Translations under genes and position numbers: made by a program
Notes under the pieces: model-generated
Databases searched by the model: none
What the model was told of the DNA's origin: nothing
Seen by the model: the letters and a program-made list of their open reading frames with translations, nothing else
Shown: positions 46,601-63,931 of the stretch, piece by piece
How the letters are laid out: each line of letters starts with the position of its first letter
Position numbering within the stretch: position 1 is the stretch's first letter
From: Molanna angustata
Lineage: Eukaryota > Arthropoda > Insecta > Trichoptera > Molannidae
NCBI GenBank assembly: GCA_963576475.1
Contig: OY754981.1
Coordinates: 30,294,132 to 30,358,131, forward strand
Reading direction: 5' to 3'
Length of the DNA stretch: 64,000 nt

Positions 46601-49600
46601 CCAAAACCCTCACAATTACCCATATCATGAATATAATTATTATATGTAGTTATATAATATCTTTAAATGTCATAGAACTCCATACTATAATTATATCCAT
46701 GATATGGGTAATCACTAGGGTTTTGATTTCGCCGGTCGAACCAGACTTACCCCCCTGATTGACTGTGTATGGACTGCCATAGGTATATTGTGGTAGGTAT
46801 GTTGGCTATATTAGTCTAATATGGAACACATTTAAATTTGGAATATTTTTGCATAGTCACAGATCATGTTTAATTTTTTTAGTGTCTTCACTGGTACAGT
46901 GGTGATAGTGAATTTCTTATTGATGATCACATGGTTGCCTGCCAGTGTCGCCATGATGGAGACATTTTGTAATTCAATTAAGGTAAATATTGTTAATATT
47001 AATGTGTTATTTTTTTTTATTTTCATGGCTAAACACAATCATAATAATCCCAAGGAGACCATGCATATTATTCAAGAACAAATTTTCCTTTTTTCAATGT
47101 ATTATATTATTGAAAACTACCTTGTTTATACAACCAACCATTGATGTTTAAAGCATGTAACAACGTAACCAAATTCACAGTGTGCAATATATATTTGTTT
47201 ACAATAATATACAAAAAGATAAATAAATTGATTTGAAAAATAGCAATTACACAAACTAAAATGGTAAATTTTGTTTTGCCGATATTTTATTACGTGTCTG
47301 TCAGTACCATAAGAACTAGAGAGATGCTCTCGTTCATACGGGACTCAAAAACCAGAGTCATATTGGTACTATCAGAACACAGTCTCATAGGAAAGCATGC
47401 CAGAAGGTTTGGGCTGGAGGTATAAGATTACTGCAGAGCATGCCAAGGTGAAGAGAAAGAAGAGACTGTGGTCCACTTGACAATGAGACGTCAAATCTGA
47501 CAGGTGATGATTGCGTCGGATGCCCCCGGTGTTAGCCCACGGAACCTTCGGACGCCAACACGAGTACCGAGGGTTCGGGGACAAGCCCCTCCGACTCGAA
47601 TCGGTGTGTACTTAGCGACCGATTTCGAGACCAATCGGAGGCCCTGACGTTTGTGGTTGAACTCTCGGGGGTAGTGGTTGAACTCGCTGGATAGGGGATA
47701 TTGTGTTGTCCGGCGTTGCGGTTGCGTCCGGGGGTGAACAGGACCAATGGGTTCTATAGCATCACCGGCGTGGAAATGGTATCGCGATCTCCATCTTGCT
47801 CTCTCTAGAAATAGGAGAAACTTCTTGGGAAGTTTCTTCTATGATGATCTAATGGACATAGTATCTGTTGACATCAGAGATGTTATGACATTTATTAGCT
47901 ATTCACGCTGATTCAGGGTGGATAAGTAAAGGGGAGGATAGCCCCATTGGGGCCAAGTGGGAACCGATTGGCCCAAGTGCGTTCTCCTTAAGAACTACCA
48001 CCCGCAAAAAGAAACTGTCTGTGCCAGTGAATTTATAACAAGTGTGTTATTTTATACCATCTGTACCAAGTGTGCTTCACCTAGTATTGTTCGTTGTCCT
48101 GCGCCATCATGTAATGTATATATATTACTATTAATTACTTGTACTAAATGCTTCAATTTTTTTTTTCAAGTCTATTAATACTAAATAATAAGTCTAAAAT
48201 GCTATTTTTATATTTCAGAATAAAAGTTGGGAAGTAAAAATGCGTCCAATAAGACAAACTCTGGAAGATACTTGGGGAATGATGAACAGATTCTTAGTTG
48301 TTTCAGTCTTAAAACTTCGATGGATTTGGCTTTTACTGCTTGGTAATATTATCTTGAATCTTACATACTTTATTATCTTGAATCAAATTTTCTACTATTA
48401 CGATTTAAACATATCTTATCATACCGTCTTATGTTCTAATTTGGATCGGATTTGAAACCATGACAAGTAAGCCAGCTGGTGACATACATTTTTTATTTCA
48501 TCTACATAATGTATGTCCCTGCATCACTTCCATACATATGTACTTTCTTATGAAACAATATGGTTCTTTCAAATTCAACTGCATCCCATTATACTCTCGC
48601 CAGTCATTGTTTTAATGTATATAATTTTATAATTATTTTTATTTCATCTACATAATGTACATATGTCCCTGCATCACTTCCATACATATGTACTTTCTTA
48701 TGAAACAATATGGTTCTTTCAAATTCAACTGCATCCCATTATACTCTCGCCAGTCATTGTTTTAATGTATATAATTTTATATTTCATCTACATAATGTAC
48801 ATATGTCCCTGCATCACTTCCATACATACTTTCTTATGAAACAATATGGTTCTTTCAAATTCAACGTCATCCCATTATACTCTCGCCAGTCATTGTTTTA
48901 ATGTATATAATTTTATAATTATTTTATTTTGTAATATATAAAATGATACACTTATATAATTTTATAAGTATTGTATTTATTTCAGGATCTCTGTCAATTG
49001 GTTGTGCCGTGGTGGTGATGTATTATCCTGGATTGAAACTCCCCGACACAAGAAGCTTTCAATTGTTCCATTCGTCTCAGATATTTGAGAAATACGACTT
49101 GATATACAGAGACAACTATTGGTTTGAAAGAACTAACAAGGTCCTTATCTTTCCTAAATTCATTGCATTTATTTTTCAATTATTTACGAGTGGTGAATAT
49201 TCCTTTACGTAGGATTGCCAATTATTTTCGAGTAGTGAATATTCCGTAACAGAGGATTGCCACATAATTTTTATGAAACTATTCACCATAGACAAAATAA
49301 TGTCATGTCACCAAACAATCTAACTTCTGCTTAGTGACAGCTAATCAACTCTCAAGTGGCATTCTTAAGTAGATAAAAGCAATCATTAACATGTTTGACA
49401 AAAACATTTGGGTATAATATCATCTCGCAATATTATGTATATTTTATTTTATATTGCATTGACATTTTAAAATTATATCCATATGTTTATCAATAGTCAA
49501 CTATCTACAAAAACAATGGTAACTGTCGATGTTGTATTGAGTATGCTCTACTCAAGAACTTGTGCTTTGAACGGATACTTATTCAAATTGATTTTTCTTT

Positions 49601-51662
49601 GTGAAGCTGCTGTAACTCATTTTTGAGCTTTATGTTGCTTCAGTCATTTCATGTTTCAAGTGTTGATTTATTGGCCCATTATAATTATATAAAGTATGAC
49701 AAAAAGTTAATTGTATCTGTTTATCTGATAGGATTGGGGTGGGGGTAACAAACTACCCCTTAGATGGGTGTGGGGAGTCCTTCCAGTGGACAATGGAAAC
49801 CCCATGGATCCAGCGTCACACGGTACACTCCAAATGGACACAACTTTCAACATCTCGGATCCAGAGTCTCAGAGGTGGCTCATGGACTTCTGTATACACC
49901 TCAAGTCGCAGCCGTTTTATCAACCTGTCCTTGGACCGCTGCTTCCAAATTGCTTCATTGAGAATTTCATCAATTGGATGAGCAGAAGGTAATGTTTTGT
50001 ACCTTGTTTCGATAGAGAAGCTATTGTAATGCGTGTTTCGATGTTTGCAAGTGACGGAAAAGCCACACAAAAGTTAAATAAACACAGTTGAAATGAGATT
50101 GCTTAAGATGATGCATAGCATGACATTATACATATGTGGTAATATTATAAAGGGATTATAATGTGAGAAAATTTTTTTCTTCCACTTCTTCTTCTTTCTT
50201 CTTCTGCCACTTTCGGCCAAAAAATCACCTTCGGCTTCTGCCACTTTCAGTCAAAAATCACCTTTGACTTCTGCCACTCTCGACCAAAAAATCATCTTTC
50301 GTAGACAGTAAATATATGACTTGCGGTTGGACACTGCTTAACAATATTAAATGGTTTATTTATACAATAAAATACCCCATTACATGTTTTTTAAAGAGAA
50401 TATGTCAATAATAATACAATGCTTTCATTATACATTCATTGTAAAAAAAATACTTTTATATAATGTGGCGGACTTATTGCCCTTAGGCAATTTCTGCCAG
50501 TCAACCAAACCGTTATTGACTTGATCAATAATTTTTTTTTTTCATTATTTAATGTGCACATTTTATTTTCAGGTGTTTTGACGAAATAGACATGATCGAT
50601 CGCAGTCCATGCTGTGAGGGATCTCAGTTTCCATATCCCAGTGCCGTGTTCGATACTTGCATCATCCGAGCCATATCTGCTCTCTATCAAACACCCAGGG
50701 AGTACTTCATGCCCGGAGTGGCCGGACCCAAGTTTTCCAAGACAATAGACAGTGACGGACTGCCACGAGCTGCGGCTCTTGTTGTTGAATTTGAAAGCAA
50801 CATTTCATTCTCCATGTCGTACGAAGCCATGGAGGAGTTTTTCGTTCAATTAGAGAATTGGACGTTGCGAGAGATATCTCAAGCACCTCCAGGTATGCGT
50901 AATGGCTGGTTCATATCCGAGCTAGAATTTTACGACCTTCAAAGGACTCTGTCGAGGGGAACTTTGATGGCGATTGGGGTTTCTATGGCGATAGCACTCG
51001 GGGTATTACTGTTAGTTACTTTAAATGTGCTCATTAGTTTGTACGCAATCGTGACGATAACGTTTTCAATCTGCGTGACTGTAGGCAGTCTGGTCTGTAT
51101 GGGCTGGCGGCTGAATATATTGGAGAGTTTAGCCGTTTCGACGACGATAGGGCTCGCCGTGGATTTCAGTTTGCACGTGGGGCTGGCTTACAGGAGGGCA
51201 GAAGGAGCCAGGGAAGCCAGAGCCGCTAGAGCCCTGGCCGCTGCCGCTCCTCCGACAGCCATGGCGGCTCTGACTACTGGAGTGGCAGGAGCGCTGATGC
51301 TACCGGCGCGAGTTTTGCCATACACCCAAATCGGTCTGTTTCTGACCGTAGTCATGACAGTCAGTTGGGGTTACGCGACATTCTTCCTAGGTTCGTTGTT
51401 GAGGGTCGCCGGTCCCGAGAGGCAATTCGGCCAGTTTGAGTATCCCCGTTTGAAGAGGGGTCGGAGTACAGTGTCGAGCGGGTGTAGCGGACCTCCTCCG
51501 GGTGGCGCAGCAGCTCCCCTGTGTCCCCTCCGTCCCCCCGAGGGACACGAACTGCAGCAGCTGCCCCGCGCCACACGTCGCCCCACAGCGCATGATCAGA
51601 GCCCGTCTGCCACTAGTGCCATTACCATAATTTTAGCTGACGACACCGACTGCCATAAGTGA
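34619..51662 (+). CDS. disp: Dispatched (disp), Hedgehog-release RND transporter, 12 exons after exon 1
   Basis: Exons: 34619-34829, 35722-36208, 37573-37805, 38854-39033, 39428-39566, 45492-45725, 46169-46394, 46883-46982, 48219-48342, 48986-49140, 49732-49988, 50573-51662. Phases are continuous to a TGA, giving 1,145 residues from the end of exon 1. Dispatched exports lipidated Hedgehog from the plasma membrane of producing cells. TM1 ([20 protein letters not shown]) is followed by the family signature DPTMGFETRGT and a large cysteine-bearing extracellular loop. The loop includes a lysine-rich stretch in exon 35722 ([17 protein letters not shown]). Exons 45492-46982 form the sterol-sensing region, with [14 protein letters not shown] carrying the TM4 aspartates. 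TM10 has [17 protein letters not shown], the second GxxxD motif. The donors after 49140 (GTCCTT) and 37805 (GTATTT) are weak. The terminal exon is much more GC-rich than its surroundings. Introns are full of transposons, mostly antisense. Confidence 0.95.
36681..37334 (-). mobile_element. RTE-like LINE, copy 2, short 3' fragment in a disp intron
   Basis: GGTATTTTTTTA flanks it at 36669-36680 and 37335-37346. The minus-strand 3' tail is (ATGGT)n. Coding remnants in two frames match copy 1: [20 protein letters not shown] with [11 protein letters not shown] (37046-37312) and [20 protein letters not shown] (36712-36900). A frameshift lies between them near 37070. It is antisense to disp. Confidence 0.92.
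37924..38443 (-). mobile_element. Internally deleted mariner element in a disp intron
   Basis: TA dinucleotides flank the element (37922-37923 and 38444-38445). Both ends read CGAGG(A/G)TGGTCCGATAAGTA inwards, with one mismatch. On the minus strand, decayed transposase shows [14 protein letters not shown] and [12 protein letters not shown], the last two catalytic regions of a DD34D mariner transposase, with stops in between. The first half of the gene is gone, so this is a dead copy. Confidence 0.93.
39735..39960 (+). repeat. tRNA-derived SINE, family B, in a disp intron
   Basis: The head has GTCGTGGTCTTTTGAC and CCAGGTTCGATTTCCAGTAG. The body has GAAATTTGTTTGAATTT, TTGGAAGCACTGGTTAG and GAAATTGCCATTTGGTAATG. 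The same ordered blocks occur on the minus strand at 62105-62290. Confidence 0.75.
39990..40620. other. Unassigned repeat-like sequence next to the LINE
   Basis: At 40008-40030 CCACCACGGCATTTCCCA loosely resembles the RTE 3' end. From 40040 to 40560 the sequence is more GC-rich than the intron average and includes AATAAAATC near 40377. No coding sequence or clear ends were found; it is probably an old transposon. Confidence 0.35.
40722..44390 (-). CDS. LINE ORF2: endonuclease, reverse transcriptase, RNase H, zinc motif
   Basis: This is an intact 1,222-aa polyprotein. Residues 10-230 form an AP-type endonuclease with [32 protein letters not shown] and [11 protein letters not shown]. The reverse transcriptase follows, with [55 protein letters not shown] and YADD. 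An RNase H domain at about 942-1066 shows [20 protein letters not shown] and [18 protein letters not shown]. Residues about 1159-1178 hold a C-x2-C...H...C zinc-type motif ([12 protein letters not shown], then HFLCHCPAL). This layout fits the I/R1/LOA superfamily. The protein nicks target DNA and primes reverse transcription of its own RNA there. The start overlaps the end of the upstream frame by 47 bp. All catalytic residues that I can check are present. Confidence 0.93.
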   Translation of the reverse strand: MRGRRGDCCMKVVQINLHHSKAASAALLLRLLEKGEDVVLAQEPWVVKNLVAGLKSKDYRIFYTNNKGKPRSCILIKKELNAFKVSEFCNEDITVLAVELQSHTIWLISAYLAHDHEEPPPPGILQQAIHRAEDERIPVVTGADANAHHTIWGSTDTNERGELIFEYILSHNLEICNIGDTPTFITAIRREVLDITIANEYAAEYVKEWKVSADHSFSDHQYIEFNLNFQKPDRVMYSNRRNTQWDKYNTALSEFLSEIPTKPSTTEELDNMVKTLTNACNQATRESCPVRIAKGRKRPPWWTEEIITLRRECRKLFNLAKKNNEWETYKASQRVFKSKVKTAKRTSWEDFCTKIETIPEGNRIRKILATDPEMPEYIKKNDGSWTSSSSETLELLTETHFPGCKLDMPRETVHPIGGAQTHLQREGMPETTNQTRKQKNSQKLFNTEMIAWAIYKFEPYKSPSPDGIIPAELQAASETVIPWLGTIFEACIELCYTPKLWREVKVVFIPKGGRTSNNTSKDFRPISLSSFVLKTLERLIETRIRGKIEPSKWSESQHAYSKGKSVETALHTLIHRIEKSMKYKEYTLVSFLDIEGAFNNIKYETMTQSLRKLGIETSLIEFIDNMLRNRVINSELGGSKIKRYPVKGTPQGGVLSPLLWNLALNKLLMELDDTGVGVIAYADDLAIAVSGKILNILSSLLQRALDRITQWCINSGLGVNPKKTELILFTNKRVIPAFTLPTLEGVTLEISTQAKYLGLILDRKLSWKPNTQERVRKATNALYTCRKIVGKRWGLHPKITHWMYKAVIRPVMMYGVVVWWHCLKKGVRLKELAKVQRLAEVTTTGCLRTTPSKALDTILHLMPLDLLGKQMATKAAIRMNCVNPWRETHIGHSMVLQEFKKPSEGIDYVIPKPFFENRFSTQIPSREMWKENLIRHDEAQVFFTDGSKLEGKVGGGVFSEQLNINISFRLPDHCSVFQAEILAIQEAVEWIQGNAVSNSIVRILTDSQAAIKALKGVSTTSRVALNCRNILNGAAERFNLQIMWVPGHSNIAGNCRADELARAGTLLSLDNIKHRPGVPMATCKLRVSEKIIACADQRWSEESTCSIARQTWPKYDLRRTREILSFRRDSLARVILVLTGHWVIGKHARRLGLEAYDYCRACQDEEEEETVVHFLCHCPALSRIRRSSLGSFFYDDLIDIASADIADIMTFICRSGWFKGDE
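44344..44856 (-). CDS. Short upstream frame of the LINE (ORF1-like, unidentified)
   Basis: This 170-aa frame precedes and overlaps ORF2. It is basic and proline/glycine-rich, with internal near-repeats of RKGGPRxxxxGxS ([15 protein letters not shown], then [14 protein letters not shown]). There is no CCHC zinc knuckle or coiled coil, so it does not look like a normal gag-like ORF1. It may be leader sequence that happens to be open, or a reduced ORF1. Confidence 0.45.
   Translation of the reverse strand: MNGDSLAPQNWNPQLREGKPRQKTTQARSYATTCLGLNGTGVIWCRKRCALRKLVRIRSVSRTCHDVGLRYGGPSISPYFPKVWKLPCRLKDRTNQMNTNKPKNPPSSSRKGGPRLAYTGESLSTVAGGNTAIPARKGGPRPVCKGGSPTTIEASNEGEKGRLLHESGSD
46572..46756. mobile_element. 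Small TIR element (about 185 bp) in a disp intron
   Basis: The two halves are inverted copies of about 70-75 bp. The left begins GGGGAGCAAGTCTGGTTC and runs to ATCATGAATATAATTAT; the right ends TCGAACCAGACTTACCCCCC. A short spacer separates them. Target duplications are not clear. Confidence 0.75.
47305..48012 (+). mobile_element. Old 3' fragment of the R1/LOA-type LINE, split by an insert
   Basis: The sequence aligns with the end of ORF2 and the 3' UTR of the element at 40630-45064, here in sense with disp. HARRFGLEV, a stop, then [17 protein letters not shown] is followed after a gap by the counterpart of [17 protein letters not shown] and the 3' end CTACCACCCGCAAAAAG. Stops show it is inactive. 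The break is at about 47479-47796. Confidence 0.85.
47479..47796. mobile_element. GC-rich 318-bp insert inside the LINE fragment
   Basis: This segment has no counterpart in the intact LINE, which runs straight from the CACTT codons to TGCTCTCTCTAG. It is strikingly GC-rich (for example GGATGCCCCCGGTGTTAGCC). I cannot assign it to a family, and no clear TIRs, tRNA-like boxes or duplication were found. Confidence 0.5.
48496..48924. repeat. Three tandem units of about 140-145 bp in a disp intron
   Basis: Units begin ATTTCATCTACATAATGTA at 48496, 48641 and 48781, and include TGTCCCTGCATCACTTCC and CTCTCGCCAGTCATTGTTTT. They differ by a few bases and small indels, so the array is recent. It fills most of the 643-bp intron between the exons ending at 48342 and starting at 48986. 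Confidence 0.93.
50201..50300. repeat. Three 33-34-bp tandem units in a disp intron
   Basis: Units start CTTCTGCCACT at 50201, 50235 and 50268 and include CAAAAAATCACCTT-like sequence. A TTCTTC-rich run lies just upstream. Confidence 0.85.
50458..50510 (-). repeat. SINE family B, body fragment in a disp intron
   Basis: The minus strand reads GGTTGACTGGCAGAAATTGC and CTAAGGGCAATAAGTCCGCC. These match the 3' body of the family B copies at 62105-62290 and 39735-39960. Confidence 0.55.
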
Positions 51663-54600
51663 ATCATCGTTATATATTTGAATGTATAAGGAAACAATAT
51701 TACTTCCATCCCCAAAATTATCTTATAATTTTATTTAAGATTCATTTTCATCTATTTTTTTATTATTTTCAAGTATCTAAGGACATATATTTTGTTTTTG
51801 TACCAAATTATTTATACATTGGTAAACAAACATACCATGTAATTTCTATTGCTGCATATATATTTTATAATTCTTCCATTAAATTTATAAAGTATTTTTC
51901 TATGATATTGTTGATCTCAGTAATTTGTATTAATATTATATTTTTTTTCATTTTATTATTTACATTAATTTAACTACATATACGGTTATGTAACATTAAG
52001 GTACCTACTTAAGAAATATTTTGTGATTAATTTGTAGACAAATATGAAGGTAAATTAAGTAGGTATTGTTTTTTTATATTTTATAATACCAAATTGTTAT
52101 TAACAATAATAAGACAATGCACAAAATACAAGAATAACGTTTAGCATACATACCTGTTGTTTATCATATAGTACAATATTAGTCATGATTGATGTTTAAT
52201 ATTGACGGATCAGGCTTACCACTTTATGGACACTCATTTATTAATATTTCATTATTTAGTGATACTTATTTAATTTTGATAAACATGATAAAATAATATG
52301 CATGTCAATAGTACATGTAATTGAGGCTGTTTCTAGGATCTAAAGTTCAAATCTTTCCGTGATATTTTTTTTCAACTAAAAGTTTCATATAATCTGATGC
52401 CACAAATTGATATTTTTATGAAGTGAATTGATCACAAAGATCACACTTGTTTGTTACAACTAAAATCTATAATAATAATCATCTAAAGACATTGATTTCC
52501 ATCGAAATATTTTGTTAACATTATCTGACAATGAGTAATTATTAGATAAGCTTTTAAGAAATTCTAGTTCTGCACATGTATGATTATATTCTAAGCTAAA
52601 ATATATAAGATTGTTTGTGTACATATACATATGTAATGTACCAGGTATGCACATTGAAATCAATAACAATAAAATACAATTTCATAATGTTCTTTAATAG
52701 TATGTAAAATCTTCCAAATATTTTTTCATCACATTTATTAATATTCATCAAGTTCAAATTGATATCAGGGTATGATGATACATATAACAACTTCAGGTCT
52801 TGTACAACAATATCTCTTTAATATTATCCAGTGAAGATCAACAAAATTATTTGGTTATGTTTCATTCAAAACTTTGATGTATTATTTTTTCCACTTTCAT
52901 TTCTTTAAATTTCTTTGACTTGGATGTGGTATGTCCGCAGTACTTAGTTTATTCCATTTCTTTGTTCATAAAATGTAATGAACATATCTGCACAGATGCA
53001 CTTTTGTGGAGGACGTTCCCTTTTATCTGTAAAAATGCCAGAAATTGTTCGATAATAATTCAACGGTTACCATTTTAGATAACAGAAGCATAACATAAAC
53101 TAAACTGTGAATTAGTAAATGGAAAGTATATTTGGTTTGCACTACATACTTATAATATACAATATTATTATTAATTCAAAAATATACATTCTCATTACAG
53201 AATTCTGTATTTTTTTGCAACTTGTTGAGACATCCATTTAAAAGCAATTCTATATGAATATTGCAGTTTAGAAAATTATCAAATATAATTTATGACTCAA
53301 ATTCTATAAGACGTTCTGTGGAATATAAAAAAGAAGTAGTTGATCCAGGCTATATTTACATATGTAAGTGGTGAAATTGAGTAACTAGATATATAACTAT
53401 AAGTATTATTAATATTTTAACCAATAATATGGTGTGAATATTATTTTATTATATTAGGTGCAATATAATGTACACTTTAGACTTAGATTATTTTTGTAAT
53501 GCAATTTTTATATTATGATAATAATTGTAATATGTGTGCTGCTGTTTGTAATACAAATTAAGTAAACCTATTTAAGCAAGATATAATCAATATTAGAAAT
53601 GGTAACGTTGCCCTCTCGAGATAAAAATAATTGTCTATTTTATCAAAATAATCTATGATCATTCATAATATGGAAAACATGAATGTATTTGATGTTCGTA
53701 AATATGTTTTTATACAGTGATAAAATCATGTGGAGTTTTTATTACTCTTTGGTCCAGATTTTAAAGGTTGTACACTAAACATATTTGTTACCATCGTGTA
53801 TCAACATGAAAAATAATTGTCTGTGGTTTTTCTACTTCAAGCAACTCCGCACCATTATTTCAACCATGAGATGGCATAAGTGAATGTCATATCGCTTCAC
53901 AGTGTGATTTTGGAGCTTTGTGGAATCCGTGTTAATTCATTTGTATTGATACAGACAGAGTTAATAAGGCGACTTACATTTTTCAGAATTATTCTCAGTA
54001 ATTTGTAAAGATACTTAATTAATTTAAGACATACTATATTTACTGAACAAAAATATAATCTTAGATGTTGTGCGTCGTTTCTTTGTTGAATCTCTCGAGA
54101 GGGTGTTATTTTTATTATGGAATATATCATTATGTGGAAAAAAATGTATTACTGGCGATTGGGCCTAATTTTTTTGTTTTTAAAGTTAGTTATAATGTAC
54201 TTAAAAATAAGTGTTCCTAAGTAACGAAAACAAAAAATTTAACTCGGATGTACTTAAATGTTCCATCCAATTTTGAATAGGAAGAAATAAATTCCTTTGT
54301 GCATTTAATTGTAGAATTGCTCAAATTATAGGGAGCTTATATAACTTTCGAAATGGATAAAAAAATATTTATTTTTCATAAGCCGATGTGACAAAGAGCA
54401 ATAAAACTGAAGTTTATATTTTACATCATATATTTTCAGTAGATATTCAACAATCACTATCTTTTATTCATCCAGCATTACCTAATTAAGAAGTTGATTA
54501 TATAAAGTATTTGTGTTTTGTAAATTATTGTTATTGTGTCTATTGATGGATGGCTGTGTTTATTATTAGGGTATTTTCCTTCATTTTCAATTTTTGACAT

Positions 54601-56219
54601 TTGTTTGAACAACCTCACATATAAGAGATTAGAATAGAGAGTTGAAAAACTCATAAAAAAATCTAAGAAAGAAAAAAGGAGTATTGTGAACACTGTCTTG
54701 TTTATTGCCATATGCCAATTTTTTTCCAGGTAGTCCAGCTAATTATTTATTTAAATGGCACTTGTAACCTCAAATGAAGGAACATTGGCCAGAGTCAAAT
54801 AAATAAAATATTTTTTATGATTTGAATATACATTGGTGTAAATTTGTAAACAAGCTAAAAATTAATTAATAATTCTGGCGCAATTCAGGGGAGACATTTA
54901 TGTGACAGTATAAGGATCGTTGCTTTCATTGTTTAATTTCTAATTTCTCAATAGATGGCTTAAAAAAGTTTTGTTGTCTTTCTCATAGATGGCAATAGTA
55001 ATTTCACCTTATTTTCAAGCATTGTGAGAATAATTCAATTTTGGATTAATAAGGGAGCTTCATAAAATGCATTATTTGTAAATGTTATGCAAGCGATAAA
55101 ATGATTATGCAAACCAGCCAATGGTAGGTGTCTGATTTCTCAGTTTTCCTATAATATATATTCCAACTTCGTCTCTATTGAGATTAAAGTGTGTTAAAAT
55201 AAAAGTTATGAATTTTCCCTTTTTCACGTTAAACTCAATTTAAGTGGTTAAAGCTATTTAAATTATTTATTTATAATAAAATTGAATTATGGAATACCAC
55301 AAGGTAACCGTCGAAACAATAAGTATTCTTAATATATATTTGTATTTGAATATTAATTAATATTGGTTATGCTGGATGAACCATTCGTATTATATTTACT
55401 ACCTTGTTTTATTTTGTGATGAGACAATTTTTTTTATAACAATTTTACAAGGAAATATCTGTTTTTATTTTTTATTGTTAGATTAATTCATTTCTTTGTG
55501 CAATTTTACAACTTCACAAAAAAATTTACATCACATTTACAGTTTTGAAATGCCAATTTGTATTATTTTTATTACAATATTAATTACATAAACTGCGTTT
55601 TAGTGTGTTAAGTGCACATCATGGTAATGTTGGTACGATTGTAACTCAGTCAGTCAAATAATGTTGCCATATCTCTAAATTAAGTTCCTCCAATTTCATA
55701 TTTAAAAATTAATAATAAGAAAATTTAAAAGGCAACAATTTGATTTTGATATAATGGAATGATACATATCTTCTATAATTATTTTATACAAAACAAAATT
55801 ATTTTTAACGATTTGTGCAGATTCATCAGAAATAACTTAACATGGTGTATTACAAAAGAAGAAAAAAAAAATCCCAAATTGTAGGGAAATTGTCCTGTTT
55901 TTAATTTATGACAACACCAAATGCAATCATACCAACTTACCCACGACGTACACTTATGAAACTCATTTAGTATGATTACAATTTGCACTTGGAACAATGT
56001 TCATTATGATGTCTATGATCTTTTAGATATACATCTACAAATAAATTGACTCTTAAACTCTATGACTGGTTCTAATTTATATATTTCAAAGATTTATTTT
56101 AAGCGATGTGTGCTTAGTTAAAGATGGCTGTAGATTCATAGTTAAATCTTATTTCAATTTTTGAATCGACAGCTTCTCAATGCTGAGAAGTGCTATGGAT
56201 TTTATAAGAATCAACTGTT
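51663..56219. other. AT-rich sequence downstream of disp; 3' UTR plus intergenic
   Basis: No coding exon is supported. The disp 3' UTR must begin here, but several AATAAA-type hexamers occur and no single cleavage site can be chosen. Confidence 0.45.
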
Positions 56220-56985
56220 TATTATTATTATTATTAGTTTGGAGTGTGACCCTATGCCCCCGCACTGCGACCATGTTTGATCTATTGTGCACCTCCCTTT
56301 AGGGCTGTCATTTCAATAGCATTCCGGTTTCTTGGATAAAGTCCCATATTTTGCAGATTGAGATGCCTCCCATGTCCCTGGGTCTTAGAATAAAAGCTCC
56401 TAGATGTCTGTGTCTGGATTCCATCAGTGCTGGACACTCGCAGATCACATGTGAGGCTGTTTCTTCCTCTTGTTGGCACCTTCTACAGTTTGGTTCATCA
56501 GCGATCCCCATTATGTAATGATGCCTTTTCAGATGGCAGTGACCAGTGAATATAATTGTTCTCTGCCAAGATTTAGCAGCTTCTTTGTCCTTTTCTTAGA
56601 GGGCCCTTCGATGAATTCCTTTGCCTGTCGCTGTCCACAACTGGTCTTCCAGAATTCGCTGTGCTGGATTGTTATCCAGTCTTTAATTGATCTTTTAATC
56701 GTATTTGCAGATAGGCCAAATTCAGGTTCAGGTCCTATGAAAGGTTGCCCTGATCCCTTTTTGGCTAGCCTATCTGCTCTCTCGTTTCCTTCTATACCTT
56801 TATGACCAGGTACCCATACTAGATGTATTCTATTGTGTTCCCCTAGCCTTTCAAGGTACATTAGACAGTCCCATACCAGTTTTGATGTAACTTGGTATGA
56901 TTCTAGGGCCTTAAGAGCTGCCTGGCTGTCTGATAAAATATAAATGTTCCCATTTTTGTAGTTCCTATTTATATTCTCATAACAT
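56220..56985 (-). mobile_element. 3' fragment of an I-type LINE with 13-bp target duplication
   Basis: AGAATCAACTGTT occurs at 56207-56219 and 56986-56998. The minus-strand 3' end carries a (TAA)n tail at 56220-56236, as in I-type LINEs. Only the RNase H and C-terminal zinc region of ORF2 were inserted, by 5' truncation. Confidence 0.92.
56308..56985 (-). pseudogene. RNase H and zinc-motif end of an I-type LINE ORF2
   Basis: From 56985 the frame reads GNIYILSDSQAALKALESYQ, then LVWVPGHKGIEGNERADRLA, the second half of an RNase H domain with its aspartate and histidine motifs. It ends near 56529. A frameshift around 56515-56530 separates it from the continuation MGIADEPNCRRCQQEEETAS, then HVICECPALMESRHRHLG, a C-x2-C...H...C motif ending at 56308. 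It is an inactive remnant. Confidence 0.88.
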
Positions 56986-56998
56986 AGAATCAACTGTT

Positions 56999-63809
<6,811 letters not shown>

Positions 63810-63931
63810 GTAAGTACTTATTTTATCAATGATACCACTACAAAAATCCTGGTTATCTCTTTTTTGGGGTGTTTAATTAGTAAGAACATATTCCAATATC
63901 TATCAAAGACACAAAAAACAAAGGAAGCAAT

